This document shows, in pieces, positions 17,231-25,198 of a DNA stretch of 57,452 nt. Both the position numbers and the translations under genes were made by a program. The notes beneath the pieces are model-generated. The model searched no databases and was not told where the DNA came from. It was given only the letters and a program-made list of their open reading frames with translations. Every line of letters begins with the position of its first letter. Positions within the stretch are counted from its first letter, which is position 1. The stretch comes from Candidatus Scalindua sp. SCAELEC01 (lineage in GTDB: Bacteria > Planctomycetota > Brocadiia > Brocadiales > Scalinduaceae): NCBI GenBank assembly GCA_004282745.1, contig SHMT01000030.1, forward strand, positions 1-57,452. Reading direction: 5' to 3'.

Positions 17231-18781
17231 TTACTTTTTTTCTTCTGTTTTTGGTTTTGCGGTTATCCATATGCCAAGTTTTTCTGAGTAAATCCTCTCT
17301 CTCTGCGCATCCTTGGCGAATGCTGCATCCAGTAATGCCGTCTCATTTTTGTCTCTCTCCTCCTCTTCACTTAAAGGAGACTCAACTCCGGTTCTAAATC
17401 GATAACATGGTGAACCATGGAGATTAACATCAAGACCTTCAAATTCAACTCTTTCTGATACCCTTATACCAACAACAGATTTTAGGACAAGATACATGAC
17501 ACAACCCAAACCGCCAGCCCAGGCTATAGCAGTAACGCATGCGATAAATTGCGATAATAACTGACCGCCGTTTCCGGTAATTAATCCAGAAACGTCGCCG
17601 TATGTTCCATCGGCAAAGATGCCTACTGAAAGTAATCCCCAGAGTCCGTTAGCTCCGTGCACTGATACAGCGCCGAGAGGATCATCAACCTTGAGTTTGT
17701 GTTCCACAAACCATACGGATGTTACATAGGTAATTCCTCCTAAAAATCCTATTGAAACTGCAGCCCACGGTGCAACATAAGCGCACGATGCGGATATAGC
17801 AACCAGGCCAGCCAGAAAACCATTACATGCCTCACCAATATCTGAGGCACCAGTTTTCAGATACGTATAAAACAGGACCGTAACTGCCCCCATTGCGCCA
17901 GCGACAAATGTGTTTGCAGCTACGACAGAGGCGCGCAAGTCTCCTGCTGCCAGCGTACTGCCAGCATCGTAGCCCAACCAACCGAATGCCAGAAGTATGG
18001 TTCCAATGACCATGTAGCCTACATTATGACCCGGGATAAATCCTGGTGTGCCATCCTTGCTGTATTTTCCTATCCTCGGTCCCAGGAAACAAGCGCCAAC
18101 AAAGGCAAGTGAACCACCAACAGCGTGAACCACACCTGATCCCGCGAAGTCCCTTACACCGACGCCAAAGGGGAGGTTGAACAACCATCCTTCTCCCCAA
18201 ACCCAGTGACCATAAATAGGATAGATCACGGTATATATGAAGAAGAATGAAAGTACATAAGCGGACAACTTCATCCTCTCAGCAACCGCTCCCGCAATTA
18301 TGCTCCCGATAAAGGTTGCCACAACTGCCTGGAACAGGAACAACGTTATAGTTCTTACGTCATAAGCTTCACCAAATAAGAAAAATCCGCTCCAGCCGAT
18401 GAATGAATTGCCTCCACCCAAATGTTTGCCCAGGAATTCAAAACCTCCAAACATGAAAGCGAAGCCTACCACCAGGTATATGAGGGCGCCAAGAGAGGTA
18501 GCAAGAAAACAGTGTGTCATGTAACTCAACACATTTTTTGACTGGAGGAAGCCACCTAAAAATACAAATCCTACCTGCATGAACAGTATCGTAAAACCGG
18601 TCAGGAGGATCCAGGTAAAATTCGCGGACATATTAACGCCCCTAAAGTCCAGGGCAAAGGTTTGTTCTCCTGAGGGATCACCGGCCCATGCTTTACTTGC
18701 AAATAAAAGAAAACAGAATAGAGTGAATACGAGAGAAAACATTAGATTTGTCCTTCTGGACTTTCTTAGAATGCCACCCAT
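17231..18781 (-). CDS. amt: Ammonium transporter family protein, divergent gate, extended tail (Amt-4)
   Basis: 516-aa Amt with a signal peptide (SKAWA|GDPSG) and an AAAGGAGAT site. It is closely related to Amt-1 (shared GDPxGExTFALDxRG start). Twin histidines His219 and the VHGANG histidine are present, as is HWVWGEG. The outer Phe107 position is Ala152, with two extra residues after it, and Phe215 is Tyr271, as in Amt-1. After the regulatory tail (EGLDVNLHG) comes a charged extension of about 55 residues (ESPLSEEEERDKNET onward) absent from the other three. It heads the minus-strand cassette and is divergent from kinase B. Confidence 0.93.
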   Translation of the reverse strand: MGGILRKSRRTNLMFSLVFTLFCFLLFASKAWAGDPSGEQTFALDFRGVNMSANFTWILLTGFTILFMQVGFVFLGGFLQSKNVLSYMTHCFLATSLGALIYLVVGFAFMFGGFEFLGKHLGGGNSFIGWSGFFLFGEAYDVRTITLFLFQAVVATFIGSIIAGAVAERMKLSAYVLSFFFIYTVIYPIYGHWVWGEGWLFNLPFGVGVRDFAGSGVVHAVGGSLAFVGACFLGPRIGKYSKDGTPGFIPGHNVGYMVIGTILLAFGWLGYDAGSTLAAGDLRASVVAANTFVAGAMGAVTVLFYTYLKTGASDIGEACNGFLAGLVAISASCAYVAPWAAVSIGFLGGITYVTSVWFVEHKLKVDDPLGAVSVHGANGLWGLLSVGIFADGTYGDVSGLITGNGGQLLSQFIACVTAIAWAGGLGCVMYLVLKSVVGIRVSERVEFEGLDVNLHGSPCYRFRTGVESPLSEEEERDKNETALLDAAFAKDAQRERIYSEKLGIWITAKPKTEEKK

Positions 18782-18990
18782 AAATTTATCTCCTTTTCTC
18801 TAAGAACAAAGATGAATGTGGAAAGTTTTTTTCCAGTATAATAGTTAGTTGTACCACTTTTTTCATAAAAATAGTCATTTTCGATGTGATAAAAACTGAT
18901 TTACATTATGTAATGCTTATGTTAATATGCAAACGGTTTTTATGCTCAACCTGAATTCTAAAACAGACTCACCTCCCCTCCATCAAAGCC
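18782..18990. promoter_or_regulatory. Divergent control region between amt-4 and kinase B
   Basis: This 209-bp gap must hold promoters for both directions. It contains the palindrome TTACATTATGTAA (18901-18913), a possible operator. I could not identify a sigma-54 motif like those at 9069 and 11011. No open frame is convincing. Confidence 0.35.
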
Positions 18991-19803
18991 ATGTTCAAAA
19001 TAAAAGAATATAAATTTAGATCGTTTAAGCTAGACGCAAACCTCCATAAGTCTAACTATGCAAAATTAGAGGGTGGTTCTAATCTTGGCCTGAAATATAA
19101 TCCTTCCTTTGGCTTTGAAGATGAATTTATTGTATTACAGAAATTAAACCATAAGCAGATACCCAAGGTTTATGATTATGGACAAGATACTATGTTTGAG
19201 GATGAAAAAGTTGTACTTACCCAACATTTTATCGTACTTGACCATATGAGTAGTATAGACTTAGTTAAACATTTTAAAGAAAAGACAACCTCAAACTTTA
19301 CCAACCAATTAGATGATATTATCAGATGTTTTATCAGCGTATGCGACCCTTTAGACTATCTCCATACAAAGAATATTTTACACTGCGATATTAAACCTGG
19401 CCATCTCATGGTGGATCCAAATAAAAACACAGTTTATTTGATTGATTACGAACTTGCAATAAAAAAAGCTGGGCTTCTAAAAGGAATTAGCAGAGGGTAT
19501 TCCTCTCCCGAGCAGGAAGATTTGTTAAAAGATTTAAGAAATCCACCTGAAGGTGTTCCGCCTGAAGCAATTGCATTTTTTTTGCACTTGGATGATAGAT
19601 CGGACATATATTCTCTAGGGGCAGTCATGTACGAGGTCTTAACCAATAGAATTTGGAAGGAGACAAAGACCGCTCCAAGAACCCATAATAAATTGATCCC
19701 TCATAAATTGGAGGAGATCGTAATGGCAACACTTGAGGAAGATCCTCCTAGTAGGATCGCCACAGCAACACAGTTGAAACAATCATTGCAAAATCTTTTA
19801 TGA
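18991..19803 (+). CDS. Atypical Hanks-type serine/threonine kinase (kinase B)
   Basis: 270 aa, homologous along its whole length to kinase A. Lys35 (LGLKYNPS), Glu45, Asp133 and Lys135 are present. The catalytic loop is LHCDIKPGHLMV, so the Mg-binding Asn is again His (His138), and DFG reads IDYE (Asp152). SSPEQ and DRSDIYSLGAVMYEVLTN complete the C-lobe. No transmembrane or PASTA region is present. Its stop is 9 bp before the phosphoesterase gene, so the two are translated from one message and may act as an opposing kinase/phosphatase pair. It is divergent from amt-4. Confidence 0.88.
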   Translation: MFKIKEYKFRSFKLDANLHKSNYAKLEGGSNLGLKYNPSFGFEDEFIVLQKLNHKQIPKVYDYGQDTMFEDEKVVLTQHFIVLDHMSSIDLVKHFKEKTTSNFTNQLDDIIRCFISVCDPLDYLHTKNILHCDIKPGHLMVDPNKNTVYLIDYELAIKKAGLLKGISRGYSSPEQEDLLKDLRNPPEGVPPEAIAFFLHLDDRSDIYSLGAVMYEVLTNRIWKETKTAPRTHNKLIPHKLEEIVMATLEEDPPSRIATATQLKQSLQNLL

Positions 19804-19812
19804 GGGTAAAAA

Positions 19813-20733
19813 ATGAGATTTGCTATTTTTTCAGACATTCATAGTAATTTGGAGGCTTTGGCCTCCGTTTTTCTAAACATAATCAATAGTAATGAACAGG
19901 TTGATACCTTTTTGATACCTGGTGATATTGTTGGTTACGGTCCAAATCCGAACGAATGTTGCACCATTATCAAATTTTTGAAAAATGGAAAATCTTCATT
20001 GAAAAACGAGATCCAATCGATTATTAACGACGTTGATATCGATACTTCTGATAAAAGATCTATTACAGACTATATTTTCTCTATGGGGAAAAAGGCTTAC
20101 GTTATAGTCGGAAACCATGACAAAGCCGCTATCGGGCAGCCGTCATATTGTAGCGAAATGGTTGCTTCAGCAGCAAAGGCTGCAAAGTGGACGACTACGG
20201 TTTTACGAAAAGAGAATGCCAGGTTTCTGAAATCTCTCAGGTTTAGTAAAAAACTGAAAAAATATGGTATTCAATTAGTTCATAGTACTCCGGTTTATCC
20301 TCAGGGCTATGAGTACACAGAGTGCGCAGGAACCCTGAGTTATGAAACACTCTTTGCAAACATAACCTTTGCTGGCCACACACATAAACCGGCGGCATAC
20401 CTCTATACAAAACAGAAGAGAAACGTTACCGCATCCGTATTCATCTCTGCTCACCAATACGACGACCAACTTATGCTGGATGAAAGAGAATCAATGGTAA
20501 GTGCGGATGAATTTGAAGTTGTACACGTTTCTGGACAACGTTACTATATCAACCCCGGATCTGTTGGCCAGCCAAGGGATGGTGTACCCAAGGCCTCCTA
20601 TATGGTCTATGATACTGCTCTTAAAAAAATATATCTCAAGCGATCAGCCTATAATACCGAAGCGACAAAGGCCAAGATTTTAAAAGCAGAACTTCCTGCC
20701 GATCTCGCAAATCGTGTTGTTAAAGGAAATTAA
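19813..20733 (+). CDS. Calcineurin-like metallophosphoesterase
   Basis: 306 aa. Metal ligands are easy to see: FSDIHSN (Asp8, His10), PGDIVGYGPNP, VGNHDKA, the histidine in LVHSTP and AGHTHKP. This is the YfcE/MJ0936-type phosphodiesterase fold. A lysine-rich insertion of about 50 residues separates the GD and GNHD motifs, and an insertion follows GHTHKP, making it longer than the usual 160-250 aa. It is translationally adjacent to kinase B, suggesting a protein phosphatase role, but nucleotide substrates cannot be excluded. Confidence 0.88.
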   Translation: MRFAIFSDIHSNLEALASVFLNIINSNEQVDTFLIPGDIVGYGPNPNECCTIIKFLKNGKSSLKNEIQSIINDVDIDTSDKRSITDYIFSMGKKAYVIVGNHDKAAIGQPSYCSEMVASAAKAAKWTTTVLRKENARFLKSLRFSKKLKKYGIQLVHSTPVYPQGYEYTECAGTLSYETLFANITFAGHTHKPAAYLYTKQKRNVTASVFISAHQYDDQLMLDERESMVSADEFEVVHVSGQRYYINPGSVGQPRDGVPKASYMVYDTALKKIYLKRSAYNTEATKAKILKAELPADLANRVVKGN

Positions 20734-20876
20734 GAAAGCTAAAAGAATCTCCACGACTGCTCCTGCATCGATATTTTGAAAAAGGAAGGTTTCGCTATGC
20801 AATTCCTCAAAGGGAAATCGGTGGCACCATGAATAACTGGTTTGCTATCTTCGACCCTGAGGAGGAAAAAGAATAA
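20724..20876 (+). pseudogene. Coding-like scrap after the phosphoesterase
   Basis: A stop-free stretch of 50 codons overlapping the phosphoesterase end reads LLLHRYFEKGRFRYAIPQ and then GGTMNNWFAIFDPEEEKE before TAA. Composition is protein-like, but there is no start codon with a ribosome-binding site. It may be the C-terminus of a lost gene. Family unknown. Confidence 0.25.
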
Positions 20877-20899
20877 TGAGGGAAAACCGTGGTTTTAAT

Positions 20900-20928
20900 T
20901 TGACATTTTCGCGAAAATGTAGTTTAAA
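20900..20928 (+). promoter_or_regulatory. Putative promoter with 18-bp palindromic operator for PII-3
   Basis: TTGACA (20900-20905), a 17-bp spacer, then TTTAAA (20923-20928). The perfect palindrome ACATTTTCGCGAAAATGT (20903-20920) fills the spacer, as expected for a repressor site. A MITE begins at 20930, directly after the -10 box, so any transcript toward PII-3 now starts within or at the edge of the element. Confidence 0.5.
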
Positions 20929-20929
20929 T

Positions 20930-21076
20930 AGTGTCTGAACGAAAACCCTGTGTTTGAATGAAAAGTGCCTAGGTACAAGGCGCGCAATAATTTCGTAACC
21001 GGAACGTACAATTGTACTTGAGGATTGAGAAATTATTGCAGCAACGCAGTAGATGGGTAGTTTTCGTTCAAACACT
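20930..21076 (+). mobile_element. MITE copy B (147 bp, TSD AAAT)
   Basis: Ends AGTGTCTGAACGAAAAC and GTTTTCGTTCAAACACT with the central GTACAATTGTAC palindrome. Flanking AAAT duplications are at 20926-20929 and 21077-21080. It separates a putative promoter from the PII-3 gene. Confidence 0.9.
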
Positions 21077-21153
21077 AAATACTCTTGCGTTGGTTATTCG
21101 GTAGGGCAGAAAGGTTTTTTTTCTATTGAAATTAGAGAAGGAGATAATTTGGT

Positions 21154-21534
21154 ATGAAACTCGTTAAGGTTATCTTGAGGCCAGAAAAGACATTTGAACT
21201 GAAAGACGTACTCTACGGTTTGGGCTATCATGGGATCACGGCAAAACAAACCACAGGGTTCGGAGAACAGAAAAAAACGATTAAGCAGGTATATCGTGGA
21301 AGGGTATACGAGCAGAGGGTAGATTCTGTAAAAAGGGAGGAGCTGGAATTTGTTGTGCCGGACGATAAAATAGAAAAGGTGATCGAAACAATCAGAAATG
21401 TCGCGAAAACCCAAGAGGGCGGGGACGGAAGAGTTTATGTGATACCTTTAGAAGATTCGATTCACATTCATTCTGGTGATAAACATTTGGGTAACCCTAG
21501 CGAAAAAGAGTTAGAGAGTGACGAAATACATTGA
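21154..21534 (+). CDS. Divergent PII-family protein (PII-3)
   Basis: 126 aa with an AAGGAGAT site. The PII fold pattern is clear (MKLVKVILRPEK start, TGFGEQKK T-loop stem with Gln39, GGDGRVYVIPLEDSIHIHSG B/C-loop). The T-loop is longer and differs: VYRGRVYEQRVDSVKREE, with the tyrosine at 52. The C-terminal RIRTGE becomes HIHSGD, so phosphate contacts may differ. It resembles unorthodox PII or NifI-type proteins more than GlnK. It has no adjacent amt, so its target is open. Confidence 0.8.
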   Translation: MKLVKVILRPEKTFELKDVLYGLGYHGITAKQTTGFGEQKKTIKQVYRGRVYEQRVDSVKREELEFVVPDDKIEKVIETIRNVAKTQEGGDGRVYVIPLEDSIHIHSGDKHLGNPSEKELESDEIH

Positions 21535-21854
21535 ACTGTCGTATGGTCGAAAAAAACGTTTTTTATTGCCAGCGAGTAGTTGAGCGATACACTTCCGCCA
21601 CTGTATTGACGTGGTAGTGGTTTGATTTACCCGATCGCTGCACGTTTCCATCCTGTAGAGTTTTTTTGAACAAATATTACCGAGAGTCCATTTGTTGATG
21701 GTACATAGATTATGAGATTACTCACTTCCTCTTGCTTGAGAGATATTTCTCTCGTATCATTACTTTTGTGTTATCAACTCGACTCCATGTAATTTTGCCT
21801 GTTTTTGTAAATAATCCAAACTCGTTCTTTTATTCCTTGCCGAAAGGTAGTTCT

Positions 21855-22113
21855 TTCCTAACTCAACATACGATACACCATAGTGTATGGTGTGGTATAT
21901 TGGCTGATAATCGATTGGGCTCCACTTCTGTTTACCCCAGGTATCTCATCAAGATGGTCCAATAACTCTTTGTTTGATTTGGTCATGTCATCAGCCGTTG
22001 GGATATTTCTATTATTGTTGCCTCAAGATATCCAATGATCTTCATACGTAACGTAATCTCAAAATGATGGTGAGGCTCAAAAAAACCCTGAATACCCTTG
22101 TAAAGCTCCACCA
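21855..22113 (-). pseudogene. Decayed IS110-type (transposase_20) transposase
   Basis: On the minus strand, FEPHHHFEITLRMKIIGYLE and then ISQRLMT match the segment before the C-terminal domain of IS110 transposases. After a frameshift, LLDHLDEIPGVNRSGAQSII matches the conserved helix-hairpin (xxIPGVxxxxAxxIIAEIG). Stops and the shift show decay. The identification rests on these two motifs. Confidence 0.5.
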
Positions 22114-23101
22114 CTTATTTGTCGGTAAGTGGCTTGATTTACAAAAAGTTTGGATGCGGGAAATATCAACGAGCGAGTGCTGCCACCACTAAAGCACGCC
22201 TATCTCTGGAGAATAATTGGTTTAAATGAACCATTTATTGCGGTAAAGTATTTCTTTCAGCACCAGAAGAGTTTTCTTGACAGATGAATAAGCGGTTTTT
22301 CTTCTATCAAGTGCTTTCTTTGTGACACTTACAGATTTTTTACCTTTTAGTATTAGGCGTAACATCAGAAGTGAAACTTCATCAAGTTTTTTTATTATGG
22401 CTGAGATACACCATATTCATAGCTATTTGATTGGTTGAGGTTTTAAGTAAAATCTAGGGAGGATAAAAATTTTCAGATAAAAGTTCATAGGCTTAAGAGG
22501 AGGACATCTCACATCAAGTGTTATATAATATTTTGTACTTGTTCAGCTTACGACTAATGATTTTGCTACATTCGCACTGCATAGGTAGCAAAATTGTCCC
22601 TAAGGCCCCACGCAGTCATAAACATATCGGTACTATTTTATTTTGGTGCAATAATTGCGTACTTTAGCGGAAGAAGGTAGTCTTGTTTTTCGTAATAACG
22701 AGTTTCTCTTTTGTCGGTGTAAATTCAAGGCATTCGGCATTCTATTATAGTCTTAAAAGGGCGCTTTTTACCTCTCCTAATGTCCGATAAGCTGTTTGCC
22801 GATGTCTTGTTTTTACCTAAACGATTACACGCTTACGCTGATTGATTTTGTTTCTATCCGATGCGATTGCTCGGTATAAAACTTTTTTTATATCAAAAAA
22901 GTTCCACTTTTATCATAATTTACTTGATTATCTTGATTTGATTTAATAGCGTTATGTTTTATCGACAGTTTTTGACAGATGGTATGTGAGTTTAAGAGGT
23001 ATCTATCTTCATTTTTCTTTGCGCAAATCTAACATCTTTTCTATGAAAGTCTTCTTAAATGTTTTTTAGTTTATTTTTTTAGTGAATGGGGAGGAGTGTT
23101 T
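22114..23101. other. Gene-poor gap upstream of the porin-like gene
   Basis: About 1 kb without a supportable gene. A minus-strand stop-free stretch (about 22205-22430) reads KKLDEVSLLMLRLILKGKK and onward without a start codon and may be further transposase debris. The rest is AT-rich with no clear repeat or RNA. The promoter of the porin-like gene must lie near the right end. Confidence 0.4.
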
Positions 23102-24601
23102 ATGTATAGAAAGAAATTTACATTGTGCCTGCCGTTATGTGCGGTTTTGGTGTTGTCGTTTGGGAGCGTGGTGTTTGCCCAAGAGACATCTAGGGATGCA
23201 CTGAAGGCAGAGTTGAAAGAGGAGTTAAAGGCGGAGCTTTTGGAAGAGATTAGACAGGAGATGCTTCAAGAGGTGGCAGTAGAGACTAAGTCTAATATTC
23301 ATAGGGCTACCCGTGAGGCAACGATTGGTTTCAGAGAAGAGCTGAGGAGTGAGATAATCGAGCAATCGAGGACGGCACAAACCTCTTCCATCAGATCTGA
23401 GATAAGAAAATGGGCAGAGGAGTCTCCGTTCCTGAGCGCTTTCAGGGATGTTACCTTGAGCGGTTTTGTCGATGTGAATTACCTGTACAATATTGAGACC
23501 CACGGTGATACAGCACAGAGGCAGAATTCTCTTACCACTGGAGCTGACGGTGGTGTTAACTTTATCGGTGAGAACGAGAATGACTCGTTTACCTTTGAAA
23601 GTTTCGCACTCTTTTTTGACAAACCGGTTACGGATGAACATCCAATCGGATGGCAGGTACACACCTATTGGGGTGAAAAGGCGAAGAGGATCACCTTTTA
23701 CGGTGAAACATCGGGTCTCCACGGTACAAATGATGTGGATAGGGATGATATTTTTACCGTATCTGCTGCCAATATCTCGTGGGAAGCACCTATCGGGAAA
23801 GGTATCACCTTTACGATGGGTAAGATGTACACCTGGATTGGCTTAGAGTTAGTAGAGAACATCGGTAACCCGAATTACCAGCATGGCATCCTCTATAATA
23901 ATGCAATCCCTTTTACCCATACGGGTATTGCCATGGATCTGTCAAACTTTATGCCTGAAGGCCTTACCCTGAAACTCTACGGCGTAAACGGGTGGGACTC
24001 GAATATTGATAACAACGAGTCGAAGTCATTTGGATGGTATCTCTCCTATGAGCCTAATGAAGACTGGTTCTTCTCTCTGGCCGGGATCCATGGAAACGAG
24101 GGCTGGGAGCAGAGAACAGGAGCTACCGTATCCGACCAACGTAGAGATACGAATGGTGGACTTACGCAGATGGTTGACTTTATCGGTTCATGGCAGGCAA
24201 CCGACAAGCTGAAATTGATGTTAAACCTCGATTATGGTGTCGTAGAGGATGGTGTTGCCAATCTCGCTGCTGATGGTACTACAGTCGTAGGAGCAAGTCA
24301 AGGTCATTGGTGGGGTGTTGCAGGTTACGGTATTTACGACTTTACTGACCGGTATCAGCTTGCAACGAGATGGGAGTATTTCGATGATGCCGACGGGATG
24401 AGATTTTTTGGCCAGACAATGTGGGACTTTACCGCAACCATGAATATAACGTTGCACGAAAACCTCCTGCTCAGGCCTGAGTACCGGTACATCCATTTCA
24501 ATGAAGATACTGTTGGAACTGCAAGAGGTCATGATGAAGGATCATCTGGTTTGGATGACGACGCACACATCGTAGGTTTAGGAGTTGAATACGTTTTTTA
24601 G
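23102..24601 (+). CDS. Outer-membrane beta-barrel porin-like protein
   Basis: 499 aa from the ATG at 23102, 7 nt after GGGGAGG; a GTG two codons upstream is less well placed. A signal peptide ends at VVFA|QE. Residues about 27-105 are a charged coiled coil (KAELKEELKAELLEEIRQ). From about residue 118 alternating strands begin (VTLSGFVDVNYLYNIE), and the chain ends in an aromatic residue (GVEYVF), the usual barrel-insertion signal. It resembles porin-2/OmpL-type barrels. The coiled coil may anchor it to peptidoglycan or span the periplasm. It probably admits small solutes. It stands alone. Confidence 0.8.
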   Translation: MYRKKFTLCLPLCAVLVLSFGSVVFAQETSRDALKAELKEELKAELLEEIRQEMLQEVAVETKSNIHRATREATIGFREELRSEIIEQSRTAQTSSIRSEIRKWAEESPFLSAFRDVTLSGFVDVNYLYNIETHGDTAQRQNSLTTGADGGVNFIGENENDSFTFESFALFFDKPVTDEHPIGWQVHTYWGEKAKRITFYGETSGLHGTNDVDRDDIFTVSAANISWEAPIGKGITFTMGKMYTWIGLELVENIGNPNYQHGILYNNAIPFTHTGIAMDLSNFMPEGLTLKLYGVNGWDSNIDNNESKSFGWYLSYEPNEDWFFSLAGIHGNEGWEQRTGATVSDQRRDTNGGLTQMVDFIGSWQATDKLKLMLNLDYGVVEDGVANLAADGTTVVGASQGHWWGVAGYGIYDFTDRYQLATRWEYFDDADGMRFFGQTMWDFTATMNITLHENLLLRPEYRYIHFNEDTVGTARGHDEGSSGLDDDAHIVGLGVEYVF

Positions 24602-24648
24602 GATTGCTCGTATGATATCTTCAACCTGAACGAGGATCTATTAGTAGG

Positions 24649-24761
24649 TATACTAAAACCGATTTGGTTTTCGGTAATACCATAAACCAAATCTTGGTTG
24701 CAGTTATACTCGCTCAATTTTATCTCGGATTTTATCCGAAGACCATTATGAGATGAGTATA
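24649..24761 (+). repeat. Hairpin-rich intergenic repeat (TATACT family), copy 3
   Basis: 113 bp from TATACTAAAACCGATTTGG to ATGAGTATA, with the same three inverted repeats as copies 1, 2 and 4. It lies 47 bp after the porin-like gene stop. Confidence 0.8.
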
Positions 24762-24798
24762 TATCGAGAGGGTTGCGATATTTTTGTTTTGAAGTGCA

Positions 24799-24840
24799 AG
24801 GCGATTACCGTCGTTTCTTCGGTGGTAATCGCCTTTTTTT
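24799..24840 (+). terminator. Intrinsic terminator downstream of the porin-like gene
   Basis: GGCGATTACC and GGTAATCGCC form a 10-bp stem around a 14-nt loop, followed by seven Ts. A hairpin repeat lies between it and the gene, so it probably ends the porin transcript. Confidence 0.85.
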
Positions 24841-24847
24841 GTAGTAT

Positions 24848-24949
24848 ACATCCCCCTGATCCCCCTTCAAAGGGGGAATTGAATTGGTATTGAATTGGTA
24901 ATGAGGCACTAATATACTTCCCCCTTTGAAGGGGGATTGAGGGGGATGT
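24848..24949. repeat. CCCCC/GGGGG inverted repeat
   Basis: ACATCCCCCTGATCCCCCTT (continuing CAAAGGGGGAA, 24848-24878) is the near-perfect reverse complement of 24918-24949. Each arm also holds its own CCCCTTTGAAGGGG palindrome. A degraded relative is at 26128-26154. Such elements are often dispersed in environmental genomes. Function unknown. Confidence 0.6.
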
Positions 24950-25198
24950 TCTTCATAATTTTTCCATCTTTTTCAAAGTATAACTCCTGACAATGATAGT
25001 GACATTTTTATGTTGCTAGGTAAAGCTTGACAAAAAATTATGTTGTTGCTACCATTCCCTCTGTGCTTTTTCCTACCGTATAGGTACAATTTACTCAAGA
25101 TTACAACTCACGCAAAACTGTTCTGATATTTCTCTTTCTATTCTCATGGTATATCACAGCTTTGCGCAGTATACACTTTGATATTAAGGTTTTGTTGG

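Noticed and set aside
9253-21534. Idea that the ammonium island is a defence or phage island because it holds kinases and mobile debris
   Set aside because: No nuclease, integrase, tail or restriction genes are present; the content is nitrogen regulation with isolated repeat insertions.
21732-21965. 77-codon plus-strand ORF
   Set aside because: Antisense to the IS110 relic, low-complexity aromatic composition, no ribosome-binding site.
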